Below, one piece after another: positions 47,187 through 55,053 of a DNA stretch of 64,000 nucleotides (position 1 is its first letter; each line of letters opens with the position of its first letter). A program made the translations under genes and the position numbers. Source of the DNA: an uncultured Allorhizobium sp. (GTDB taxonomy: Bacteria; Pseudomonadota; Alphaproteobacteria; Rhizobiales; Rhizobiaceae); contig OY288189.1 of the NCBI GenBank assembly GCA_958439205.1, forward strand, positions 2,991,001 through 3,055,000, written 5' to 3'. The notes beneath the pieces are model-generated. The model had not been told where the DNA came from. It saw only the letters and a list, made by a program, of their open reading frames with translations, and ran no database searches.

Positions 47187-47612
47187 ATGATCCGGATCGT
47201 GGCCGATACAAATGTGCTGGTCAGCGCTTGTATCGGCCGCGGCCCAGCTTCGAAGGTTATCGAGGCGTGCTTAATTGGCCAACTAACGCCAATGCTCAGT
47301 CTGGTACTCTATCTCGAATATGAAGACGTCTTGAACCGAACTGCACCGTTCGTCCGGGCCCGGCTCAACATGTTTGAACGCAACGAGATGCTCGACGCGA
47401 TGCTCTCTAGATCAACGCTGGTGGAAGTCAGCTATCGCTGGCGGCCAAATCTGCGCGACGAGGCGGACAATCATCTGATGGATCTGGCGGTTGCAGCCAA
47501 TGCCCGCTATCTTGTGACAAGCAATGTCAGAGACTTTGTCGGAGGCGAACTCAGGTTCGATCAGGTGAAAGTCATAGAGCCCGCCAAATTGATTGAGGAG
47601 CTCAAGCTATGA
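47187..47612 (+). CDS. PIN-domain ribonuclease toxin
   Basis: A 141-aa PIN protein: VADTNVLVSAC near the N-terminus (first Asp), YLEYEDVL (Glu), DEADNHLMDLAVAANARYLVTSNVRDF (further acids and the Asn-Arg-Asp end). These acidic residues bind Mg for RNA cleavage. It belongs to the PIN group found in type II toxin-antitoxin pairs. The toxin precedes the antitoxin, the reverse of the VapBC order, and the two overlap by 4 bases. Confidence 0.87.
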   Translation: MIRIVADTNVLVSACIGRGPASKVIEACLIGQLTPMLSLVLYLEYEDVLNRTAPFVRARLNMFERNEMLDAMLSRSTLVEVSYRWRPNLRDEADNHLMDLAVAANARYLVTSNVRDFVGGELRFDQVKVIEPAKLIEELKL

Positions 47613-47818
47613 GAGCAGTCACGATCAACCTGCCCGAGCCGCTCGACGCGCAGATCGAGCAGTTGGCACACGAGAACGGCCTGACACTGAGTGATTTTCT
47701 TGTCGAAGTCAGCAAGGACCTCATTCGGCAGGACGAAACTCGAAAGCGATTTAGCGAGCGAGCGGAACGCGGCAAAGATAAAGTCGAGACCGTACTCGCC
47801 ATGCTGCAACGTGACTAA
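47609..47818 (+). CDS. Ribbon-helix-helix antitoxin of the PIN toxin
   Basis: A 69-aa protein with a ribbon strand (RAVTINLPEPLDAQIEQLA) followed by GLTLSDFLVEVSKDLIRQ, the RHH DNA-binding layout, and a charged C-terminal helix (RKRFSERAERGKDKVE) likely to cover the toxin. The ATG overlaps the toxin stop (ATGA). Confidence 0.84.
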   Translation: MRAVTINLPEPLDAQIEQLAHENGLTLSDFLVEVSKDLIRQDETRKRFSERAERGKDKVETVLAMLQRD

Positions 47819-47851
47819 ACTCCATTGTCTTTTTTCAGACTGCGATTTTGA

Positions 47852-48718
47852 ATGACCTCACATCCGACCTTTGACGCCGTCGGCCTCGCGGGTGGCGGTA
47901 ACCGCTGCTACTGGCAGAGCGGCTTCCTCAAGGCCTATAGCGAGCATCAGACGCTCAATCCGCGCTTCTATGTCGCCGTTTCGGCCAGCGCCTATCACGG
48001 CGCGATGCATCTTGCCGGCGTCGGCGACCGGGTGCGGGCGTCCGCCTTCGCCTTTGCCGAAAAGGGCCATCGCGGTGTTGACTGGCGGGCGCTCCGGCGG
48101 CGGGAATCGCCGCTCGTGGTCGGCGCCCTCTTCCGGCAACTGCTCGCAGATGCGTTCGGCGAACAAGAACTCGCCGCGCTCAAGGCGGCGCCGCCGATGT
48201 TGATCCAGCTCTCAGGCCTGCCGGACTGGATGCCCGGTGCGCTCGGGGCACTGGGGTCGATCGGCGCCTATCAGATCGAAAAACTTCTGACCGACGGCAC
48301 CCATTCCAAGGCTGGTCTGCGGATGAAATTGCGCCCCACCTGGATTTCGACGCATAATTGCGACTATCCCGGCGAACTGGTCGATGCGCTGATGGCGACC
48401 TCCTCCGTGCCGCCCTTCATGCCAGTCGGACGCGTCAGGGGCCGCGCCTATCTCGACGGCGGCCTCGTAGACAATCCGCCGCTGATGAAGCTGACGGAAG
48501 TCGAGGCGAAGGGCTGGCGGACATTGCTTCTGACCACCCGTTTTGGCCGAAAGCCGCCCTCCGCCCCCAATCGCGTGGTGGTCGGGCCGAGCGAAGACAT
48601 CCCGGTCGGCAAGTTCTCCGTCGGTGACGCGGCGGGCATCCGCCATGCTTATGAAGTGGGATTGCGGGACGGGCTTGCTTTTGCCCGGCAGGGGCTGACT
48701 GCGGAGCCGGTCAAGTAA
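47852..48718 (+). CDS. Patatin-like phospholipase-fold protein with altered nucleophile motif
   Basis: The 288-aa protein has the patatin oxyanion loop (GLAGGGNRCYWQSGFL), and DGGLVDNPP with the catalytic Asp. The GxSxG elbow expected about 35 residues after the loop reads AVSASAY: the Ser remains but both glycines are replaced by residues with side chains. It may have altered or no lipase activity. Family members hydrolyse acyl lipids. Its plus-strand start is 33 bases after the antitoxin, and it converges with anmK, only 3 bases between stops. Confidence 0.8.
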   Translation: MTSHPTFDAVGLAGGGNRCYWQSGFLKAYSEHQTLNPRFYVAVSASAYHGAMHLAGVGDRVRASAFAFAEKGHRGVDWRALRRRESPLVVGALFRQLLADAFGEQELAALKAAPPMLIQLSGLPDWMPGALGALGSIGAYQIEKLLTDGTHSKAGLRMKLRPTWISTHNCDYPGELVDALMATSSVPPFMPVGRVRGRAYLDGGLVDNPPLMKLTEVEAKGWRTLLLTTRFGRKPPSAPNRVVVGPSEDIPVGKFSVGDAAGIRHAYEVGLRDGLAFARQGLTAEPVK

Positions 48719-48721
48719 AGC

Positions 48722-49852
48722 TCACGGCTGCTGCGGCGCAGCCGAAAGCACTCCGCCGCTCACCGGCTCGCGAACCCCTGTCGTCCCCGGAAAGGTCAGC
48801 GGAAGCCCCCTCGCCGAGCGCACCGCAAGATAAGCCCAGGCCTCTGCCTCCATGGCGTCACCATCGAAGCCCGCCTGTTCGGCAGTGAGCACCGTCGCCC
48901 CCTGTTCGCCCGCAAGGCTGCCAAGATCAGCCATGATCGTCCGGTTCAGGCGCCCCCCGCCGCAGATCACATAGGTCTTCGGAGAATTGGGCAGATGGCC
49001 GGCCGACTTCAGGATAGCCGCCGCCGAGACATAGGCGAGTGTGCGGGCACCGTCGGAGAGCTCGGCCTCGTGGCCTTCAGGCGGACGAAAATCGTTGCGG
49101 TCCAGCGAGCGGCGCGTGCTTGCCGTGAAGAAGGGACTGTCCAGATAGCGCTCGGCGAGCGCCAGGATGACACCACCTTCAGAGGCGATGCGGCCGCCGT
49201 CGTCATAGGGGATGCCCGCATGGGCCTCGACCCACTGGTCGATCAGCGTATTGCCCGGACCGCTGTCGAAGCCGATGATCGTGCCGTCGCGGTCGAGGAA
49301 GGTGAGGTTCGAAATGCCGCCGATGTTGACGAAACACACCGGCCACTGATCCACCGGGATCTGGTGCGCCAGCGCCTGGTGATATACCGGCACCAGCGGC
49401 GCACCCTGCCCGCCATGCAGCATGTCATTGGCGCGCATGTCATAGACGACATCGATGCCGATTTCGACTGCCAGCAGCGGCCCGTCGCCAAGCTGCACGG
49501 TCAGGGCGTCATCCGGCCTGTGCAACACCGTCTGGCCGTGAAAGCCAATGAGGTCGATGTCCTCACGCTTGAGCTTCTCTTGCTGCAGGAAAAGGCCGAC
49601 CGCTTCTGCATGACGTTGAGTCAGTTCCCTCTCCATACGTGAGAGATGGCCCGGCCGCTCGTCGCGTTGCTTGATGCCTTTCGCGTCTTCCAATGCCTGC
49701 TTCAGCCGGTCGCGGAATGCGGGCTCGTAGGCGACGGAGAGGAAGCCGCCCCGCTCAACGACTGCCTCTCCATCTGTGCGGACTAGCGCCACATCGATGC
49801 CATCCATCGAGGTGCCGCTCATCAGGCCGATCGCCGTCTTCATTTCCGCCAT
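48722..49852 (-). CDS. anmK: Anhydro-N-acetylmuramic acid kinase
   Basis: AnmK phosphorylates and opens 1,6-anhydro-MurNAc for cell-wall recycling. The 376-aa protein has the ATP-site motif [40 protein letters not shown] and [16 protein letters not shown] at 49852 (MAEMKTA) is chosen; ATG at 49843 is close to the family N-terminus and also possible. It is divergent from tyrS, with about 138 bases between the starts. Confidence 0.95.
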   Translation of the reverse strand: MAEMKTAIGLMSGTSMDGIDVALVRTDGEAVVERGGFLSVAYEPAFRDRLKQALEDAKGIKQRDERPGHLSRMERELTQRHAEAVGLFLQQEKLKREDIDLIGFHGQTVLHRPDDALTVQLGDGPLLAVEIGIDVVYDMRANDMLHGGQGAPLVPVYHQALAHQIPVDQWPVCFVNIGGISNLTFLDRDGTIIGFDSGPGNTLIDQWVEAHAGIPYDDGGRIASEGGVILALAERYLDSPFFTASTRRSLDRNDFRPPEGHEAELSDGARTLAYVSAAAILKSAGHLPNSPKTYVICGGGRLNRTIMADLGSLAGEQGATVLTAEQAGFDGDAMEAEAWAYLAVRSARGLPLTFPGTTGVREPVSGGVLSAAPQQP

Positions 49853-49990
49853 ATTCCACCCGATTCGAACGCCTGTGTTGCCGGACATTCATGACCGAGA
49901 CGGGTGCACAATTCAAAAAACAATGCTAAAGCCCGCGCGGATTTTAAAGTGTGCCACCGAAAGACCAGAGAAACCGAAAGCAACAGCGTC

Positions 49991-51247
49991 ATGACGAAGT
50001 TCAAGTCCGATTTCCTCCGCATCCTCTCCGAGCGCGGCTTCATTCATCAGATGTCCGATGAAACGGGGCTCGACGACCTGCTCGCCAAGGAAAGCGTGAC
50101 GGCCTATATCGGCTATGACCCGACGGCATCCAGCTTGCATGTCGGCCATCTGATGCAGATCATGATGCTGCGCTGGTTCCAGCAGACAGGCCACCAGCCG
50201 ATCTCGCTGATGGGCGGCGGTACCGGCATGGTCGGTGACCCCTCCTTCAAGGAGGAAGCGCGCAAGCTGATGACCATCGATACGATCGAGGAGAATATCG
50301 CCTCGATCAAGCGCTGCTTCTCGCATTACCTCGACTACAACCAGGGTCCGAAGGGCGGCGCCCTGATGATCAACAATGCCGAATGGCTTCGCCCGCTGAA
50401 CTACCTCGAGTTCCTGCGCGATGTCGGCCGGCATTTCTCGGTCAACCGCATGCTCTCCTTCGACAGCGTCAAGACACGCCTCGACCGCGAGCAGTCGCTG
50501 TCCTTCCTCGAATTCAACTATATGATCCTGCAGGCTTACGACTTCGTTGAGCTGAACCAGCGCTACGGCTGCCGGCTGCAGATGGGCGGCTCCGACCAGT
50601 GGGGCAACATCATCAACGGCATCGATCTCGGCCACCGCATGGGCACGCCGCAGCTTTATGCGCTGACGGCACCGCTGCTCACCACCTCCTCCGGTGCCAA
50701 GATGGGCAAGTCGGCCTCGGGCGCTGTCTGGCTCAATGCCGATCTGCTGCCGGTCTATGACTTCTGGCAGTACTGGCGCAACACCGAGGATGCCGATGTC
50801 GTGCGCTTCCTCAAGCTCTTCACCATCCTGCCGATGGACGAGATTGCGCGTCTCGCGGCACTTGGTGGCTCGGAGATCAACGAAGCCAAAAAGATCCTTG
50901 CCACGGAAGTGACGACGCTGCTGCATGGCCGGGAAGCGGCCGAGCAGGCGGCCGAAACGGCCCGCAAGACCTTCGAGGAAGGGGCGCTCGCCGATACGCT
51001 GCCGACCGTCGAAGTCGCGGCCAGCGAACTGGAAGCCGGCATTGGCCTGCTCGGACTGATCGTCAAGGCAGGCCTCGCCGCCTCAAACGGCGAAGCTCGT
51101 CGTCATGTCCAGGGTGGAGCCGTCAAGATCAATGATGCCGGCGTCTCCGATGAGCGCATGTCTGTGGGCACTGCAGAGGTCACCGCCGATGGCGTGATCA
51201 AGCTTTCGCTGGGCAAGAAGAAGCACATTCTCATCAAGCCTGTCTGA
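49991..51247 (+). CDS. tyrS: Tyrosyl-tRNA synthetase
   Basis: The 418-aa class I synthetase charges tRNA-Tyr. The HIGH-type motif is HVGH ([11 protein letters not shown]), and the KMSKS loop reads KMGKS in [15 protein letters not shown]. Tyrosine-binding sequence [23 protein letters not shown] is intact, and a C-terminal S4 domain ends the protein ([16 protein letters not shown]). The open frame upstream to 49904 lacks homology, so the ATG at 49991 is used. Confidence 0.97.
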   Translation: MTKFKSDFLRILSERGFIHQMSDETGLDDLLAKESVTAYIGYDPTASSLHVGHLMQIMMLRWFQQTGHQPISLMGGGTGMVGDPSFKEEARKLMTIDTIEENIASIKRCFSHYLDYNQGPKGGALMINNAEWLRPLNYLEFLRDVGRHFSVNRMLSFDSVKTRLDREQSLSFLEFNYMILQAYDFVELNQRYGCRLQMGGSDQWGNIINGIDLGHRMGTPQLYALTAPLLTTSSGAKMGKSASGAVWLNADLLPVYDFWQYWRNTEDADVVRFLKLFTILPMDEIARLAALGGSEINEAKKILATEVTTLLHGREAAEQAAETARKTFEEGALADTLPTVEVAASELEAGIGLLGLIVKAGLAASNGEARRHVQGGAVKINDAGVSDERMSVGTAEVTADGVIKLSLGKKKHILIKPV

Positions 51248-51276
51248 CTGCCTAAAAACCCACACTAGAGACACCC

Positions 51277-51303
51277 GAAAAGCCCGCAATTGCGGGCTTT
51301 TCT
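51277..51303 (+). terminator. Intrinsic terminator after tyrS
   Basis: AAAAGCCCGCAATTGCGGGCTTTT is a near-perfect palindrome 30 bases after the stop with a 3' T run. Confidence 0.9.
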
Positions 51304-51409
51304 GCGTTCGTAAACACCCGTTAACTCATGGCGCGTTTTTCACCAGCCTATCGGGACTGCTGCTTATGGCGGCAACTCCATGCACAAACGCATAGCAGTC
51401 GCATATTAT

Positions 51410-51444
51410 TTGCACTGCACAATCTTGTTTTACGGGCGTATAAG
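51410..51444 (+). promoter_or_regulatory. Putative promoter with TTGCACTGCACAA element (second DUF1127 gene)
   Basis: TTGCACTGCACAA (51410-51422), then 16 bases, then TATAAG (51439-51444): the same layout as at 510-544. The predicted start is near 51451, giving a leader of about 60 bases before the DUF1127 gene. The 262-bp gap after tyrS holds no other gene. Confidence 0.62.
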
Positions 51445-51509
51445 AAGGTCAAGCGCTGATGCGGGAACGACCGCAAGATCAGCCACCAAGCTTCACCGAG
51501 GAAACGACC

Positions 51510-51653
51510 ATGAACCCGATCCGCATTGCCAAGAACTGGATGAGCTACCGTCGCACGATGGCCGAACTGGGCAACCTTTCCAGCCAGACCCTGAACGACA
51601 TCGGCATCACCCGCTACGAAATCCGCAATATCGCTTCGCGCTCCTTCCGTTAA
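51510..51653 (+). CDS. DUF1127 small protein (47 aa)
   Basis: The 47-aa protein MNPIRIAKNWMSYRRTMAEL... with LNDIGITRYEIRNIA carries the DUF1127 core; it is less arginine-rich than the copy at 958-1104. GAGGAA precedes the ATG. The open frame 17 codons upstream lacks a ribosome site. A strong terminator follows 28 bases after the stop, so it is monocistronic. The promoter shares a 13-mer with the anti-Shine-Dalgarno RNA locus. Role unknown. Confidence 0.9.
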   Translation: MNPIRIAKNWMSYRRTMAELGNLSSQTLNDIGITRYEIRNIASRSFR

Positions 51654-51681
51654 TCGGATCCTGCGCCAAGCAGCCTGTCAG

Positions 51682-51705
51682 ACGGCACCGCCTGGTGCCG
51701 TTTTT
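51682..51705 (+). terminator. Intrinsic terminator after second DUF1127 gene
   Basis: ACGGCACC and GGTGCCGT pair around GCCT, followed by TTTT. Unlike the first DUF1127 terminator, the loop has no CCTCC sequence. Confidence 0.9.
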
Positions 51706-51796
51706 GATTCCAGCCTCTCGAATGTGATCGACAGGCACCGTCGGAAGCCTGACACCCGATGGACCTCGCGCCGCGAGGCGTGATATGGAGCCGCCC

Positions 51797-53206
51797 ATGA
51801 CAAACAGCTCCTTCTCCCCCATTCACATCATCGGCGGTGGCCTTGCAGGCTCGGAGGCCGCATGGCAGGCAGCAGAGGCCGGTGTCCCGGTCATCCTGCA
51901 CGAAATGCGCGGCGTGCGCGGCACGGATGCGCACAAGACCGATGGCCTTGCCGAACTGGTCTGCTCCAACTCCTTCCGCTCTGACGATGCAACATCGAAT
52001 GCCGTCGGTGTCATCCATGCCGAGATGCGGCTTGCCGGTTCGCTGATCATGGCCTGCGCTGACAAGCATCAGGTGCCGGCCGGTGGCGCGCTCGCCGTCG
52101 ACCGTGATGGCTTTTCAGAAGCCGTAACCGCCGCCCTGCATCAGCATCCGTTGATCACCGTGGTCCGCGAGGAAGTGACCGGCCTACCACCCGAGGATTG
52201 GGATCTTGCCATTATTGCGACGGGTCCCCTCACCTCGCCGGCACTGGCCGAGGCCATCCGCGAGCGGACCGGCAAGGATGCGCTTGCCTTCTTCGATGCG
52301 ATTGCGCCGATCGTGCATACCGACAGCATCAACATGGATATCTGCTGGTACCAGTCGCGCTACGACAAGGTCGGCCCTGGCGGCACGGGCAAGGACTATA
52401 TCAACTGCCCCCTCGACCAGACCCAGTACAACGCCTTCATCGACGCGCTGATCGAGGGTGATGCCGTCGGCTTCAAGGAGTGGGAAGGCACGCCCTATTT
52501 CGATGGCTGCCTGCCGATCGAGGTCATGGCCGAGCGCGGTCGCGAGACGCTGCGCCACGGGCCGATGAAGCCGATGGGCCTCACCAATGCCCATAACCCG
52601 ACCGTCAAGGCTTACGCCGTCGTACAGCTCCGCCAGGACAATGCGCTCGGCACGCTCTACAACATGGTCGGTTTCCAGACGAAGCTGAAATACGGCGCCC
52701 AGGCAGAGATCTTCCGGATGATCCCGGGGCTGGAAAATGCCGAGTTCGCTCGTCTCGGCGGCTTGCATCGCAACACCTATATCCATTCGCCGACACTGCT
52801 CGACCAGAGCCTGCAGTTGAAGGCCCGTCCCGGCCTGCGCTTTGCCGGCCAGATCACCGGTTGCGAAGGCTATGTGGAAAGCGCCTCGATCGGCCTGCTC
52901 GCCGGCCGCTTCGCCGCTGCCCAGCGCAAGGGTGAAACGATCAGCGTGCCCCCGGCAACGACGGCCCTCGGCGCACTGCTGAACCACATCACCGGCGGCC
53001 ACATCGTCTCCGACGAGGAGCCGGGCAAGCGGTCCTTCCAGCCGATGAACATCAATTTTGGGCTATTCCCGGAGCTGGAACCCGGCTCGATCGTCAAGCC
53101 TGAGGGCGTCAAGCGCTTCCGTGGCAAGGACAAGACGATCATGAAGCGTCAGCTGATTGCGGCGCGCGCGCTCGAACACTGCAAGACTTGGCTGGGTGCT
53201 GCCTGA
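51797..53206 (+). CDS. trmFO: tRNA (m5U54) methyltransferase TrmFO, folate/FAD dependent
   Basis: TrmFO makes 5-methyluridine at tRNA position 54 using methylenetetrahydrofolate and FADH2. The 469-aa protein opens with the FAD motif [18 protein letters not shown], and carries [18 protein letters not shown] and [18 protein letters not shown], which hold the two catalytic Cys residues. GGAG 6 bases before the ATG at 51797 fixes the start, four codons into the open frame. Confidence 0.96.
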   Translation: MTNSSFSPIHIIGGGLAGSEAAWQAAEAGVPVILHEMRGVRGTDAHKTDGLAELVCSNSFRSDDATSNAVGVIHAEMRLAGSLIMACADKHQVPAGGALAVDRDGFSEAVTAALHQHPLITVVREEVTGLPPEDWDLAIIATGPLTSPALAEAIRERTGKDALAFFDAIAPIVHTDSINMDICWYQSRYDKVGPGGTGKDYINCPLDQTQYNAFIDALIEGDAVGFKEWEGTPYFDGCLPIEVMAERGRETLRHGPMKPMGLTNAHNPTVKAYAVVQLRQDNALGTLYNMVGFQTKLKYGAQAEIFRMIPGLENAEFARLGGLHRNTYIHSPTLLDQSLQLKARPGLRFAGQITGCEGYVESASIGLLAGRFAAAQRKGETISVPPATTALGALLNHITGGHIVSDEEPGKRSFQPMNINFGLFPELEPGSIVKPEGVKRFRGKDKTIMKRQLIAARALEHCKTWLGAA

Positions 53207-53214
53207 CGGCAGCC

Positions 53215-53664
53215 TCAGCCGGTGGTGCCGGATGCCGCATCCGGCTCCCGGTCTGCGTGCCCCACATAGTTGCCGAGCAACCAGAGTGAGACTTCCGCCA
53301 CCACGGCGGCATTCGCAAACGTGAACTCGCCGTTGTGGAAGGGCGCATCGAGAAACTCGACGGCAATACCCTTGCCGTTCTGCAGGGGCCGCACACGCAC
53401 CGTGCCCGGTTCGATCAGATGGCAGGCGAAGTGGTTGCGCATGCTGCGCATGAAGCCCGCCTTGTTGTCATGCAAGCGAACGAAGACGGCCTTGCCATCT
53501 GCCGTGGCGTGAAGACTGCGGATTGCCTCCTGGGGAAAGGCGCGACCAAACTCCATGATCGCAAGGCCCGCATCCTGGAAGCCCTCTTCCTCCTGGCGCA
53601 CCATGCGCGATGAGAAATAGGCGAGCGCCAGGATGAGCGCAAAGACGATACCCCAAGTCACCAT
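53215..53664 (-). CDS. Small membrane-anchored protein of unknown function
   Basis: The 149-aa protein has one N-terminal membrane helix (VTWGIVFALILALAYFS) and a soluble domain with beta-rich sequence (KAVFVRLHDNKAGFMRSMRNHF, VRVRPLQNGKGIAVEFLD). Conservation-like features include LHDNKAGFMR. No family is recognised. It converges with trmFO (stops 8 bases apart) and lies about 110 bases after the squalene-synthase-like gene. Confidence 0.72.
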   Translation of the reverse strand: MVTWGIVFALILALAYFSSRMVRQEEEGFQDAGLAIMEFGRAFPQEAIRSLHATADGKAVFVRLHDNKAGFMRSMRNHFACHLIEPGTVRVRPLQNGKGIAVEFLDAPFHNGEFTFANAAVVAEVSLWLLGNYVGHADREPDAASGTTG

Positions 53665-53773
53665 GATCCGCTCTCGCCTCCTTCGTCCCGCATTCTATCG
53701 CAATGCCTACTAGCAGGCGAGCCTTGCGCGAACGTGGCGCCCGTCAACCCGCCGCCACGATGATGGACAGGCC

Positions 53774-54628
53774 TCAGAGACGCCCGGTCAGGAGCAGACG
53801 CATCATGGCGAGCTGGCGGCGCCACTGCGGCGGCCTGATATCCGACTCGAGGCATGCCGCTCCCATGCTCATCGCACGCTTGAGGACAGGCTCGGCCAAA
53901 GTCACGGGCAAAAAAGCCGAAAGCAGGCTCTTGGGAATGGGCCCGGCGGCTCGGGCCTTGCGCAGGTGGTCGAGGCCGAAGCCGGCGAACGCCTGGATGG
54001 CCGCACCCATCCGATCATCGCCTGCTGCAGCGAGAAACGTCTCCCGATCCAGACCGACTGAAGCGAGGATCTGGGTCGGCAGATAGACCTGCCCCCGTGC
54101 CCGGTGGATCGGCATCAGCAGGATTGCACCTGCCACTGCCAGGGCCACGCCTGCATGCCCTGCGATCTCCGCCACTCCTTCGGCAGCCTCGGTGTCGAGC
54201 ACCAGGGCTGCAAGCTGAATGAGAGCCGCCGCCGTTTCTCCGGCATAGCCTTCGAACATGACGGTCGTTTCCATCGGATCGTCATAGAGATCAAAAATGC
54301 GGGCATCGGCCATCGCAACAAGCGGAGCGACGGGAAGCCGCCAGGCTTGAACGGCGCTCAGCAGTTCGGCCGCTACAGGATTGGCTGCCGTCTCGCCATG
54401 GGCGGAGCCTTCGAGCAGGTCGCGCCAGTATTGCAGACGCACCTCGCCGGGCAGTGGTTCGCGCACCACATCGCGCACACGGGCCAATTCGGCATTGTAT
54501 GCGTAGAGAGCGACGATGGCGGCTCGTCGATCGGCCGGCGTCAGAAGGCTCGCGAGATAGCGGTCGCGATCCGTCTCTTGCAGGGCCTGCAGGCAAAGAG
54601 CCTCATTGGCCGACGGGGTCTCGCTCAC
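53774..54628 (-). CDS. Squalene/phytoene synthase-fold protein, NDUFAF6-like
   Basis: A 284-aa all-alpha protein of the squalene/phytoene synthase superfamily: LQALQETDRDRYLASLLTPADRR, LYAYNAELARVRDVVREP and RLQYWRDLLEG are the N-terminal landmarks of the NDUFAF6 branch, which in mitochondria assists complex I assembly. The first Asp-rich substrate motif of true synthases is replaced by ARVRDVV, whereas DLYDDPMETT remains. It is probably not a terpenoid enzyme. It is next to a Mth938/NDUFAF3-like gene, 22 bases away. Confidence 0.82.
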   Translation of the reverse strand: MSETPSANEALCLQALQETDRDRYLASLLTPADRRAAIVALYAYNAELARVRDVVREPLPGEVRLQYWRDLLEGSAHGETAANPVAAELLSAVQAWRLPVAPLVAMADARIFDLYDDPMETTVMFEGYAGETAAALIQLAALVLDTEAAEGVAEIAGHAGVALAVAGAILLMPIHRARGQVYLPTQILASVGLDRETFLAAAGDDRMGAAIQAFAGFGLDHLRKARAAGPIPKSLLSAFLPVTLAEPVLKRAMSMGAACLESDIRPPQWRRQLAMMRLLLTGRL

Positions 54629-54650
54629 GATGCACCTTTCGAGGGACGGT

Positions 54651-55049
54651 TCAGACTGCGATCAACGCGGCCGCGACCGGACGCTGCTCGGCCAGCATGA
54701 TGTTATACGTGCGGATGGCAGCACCGGTTCCCATCGGGTCGGTAGCGATACCCTTTGCCTTCAGTGCCGCCCGAAGATTGGGATCGACAAGGCGCAACTG
54801 ACGTCCGGTCCCAAGAATCAGGAACTCGATCCCGGTTTCGGCGAAGACGCGCTCCAGCGAGGCTTCAGTCAGGGGATCGTCTTCTGTCTGCTCCCAGCCA
54901 TAGACGCCTGAGGGCAGAAGAAGAAGCGAACCGCGATGTGACATGTCGGCAAAGCGAAAGCCGCCATTGCCATAGCTGTCGATACCGGGCCGACCGGGAA
55001 AATGGGCATCACGGATGGTGATGCCCTTGTCGCCGAAGCCGAAGACCAT
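54651..55049 (-). CDS. Mth938/DUF498 domain protein, NDUFAF3-like
   Basis: The 132-aa protein has the Mth938 fold: GYGNGGFRF-like sequence (SYGNGGFRFADMSHRGSLLLLP), LILGTGRQL and DPMGTGAAIRTYNIMLAEQR near the end. The mitochondrial member NDUFAF3 acts early in complex I assembly. The start at ATG 55049 lies 4 bases after the secDF stop. Together with the next gene it suggests a complex I assembly pair placed behind the Sec genes. Confidence 0.85.
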   Translation of the reverse strand: MVFGFGDKGITIRDAHFPGRPGIDSYGNGGFRFADMSHRGSLLLLPSGVYGWEQTEDDPLTEASLERVFAETGIEFLILGTGRQLRLVDPNLRAALKAKGIATDPMGTGAAIRTYNIMLAEQRPVAAALIAV

Positions 55050-55053
55050 CGGC

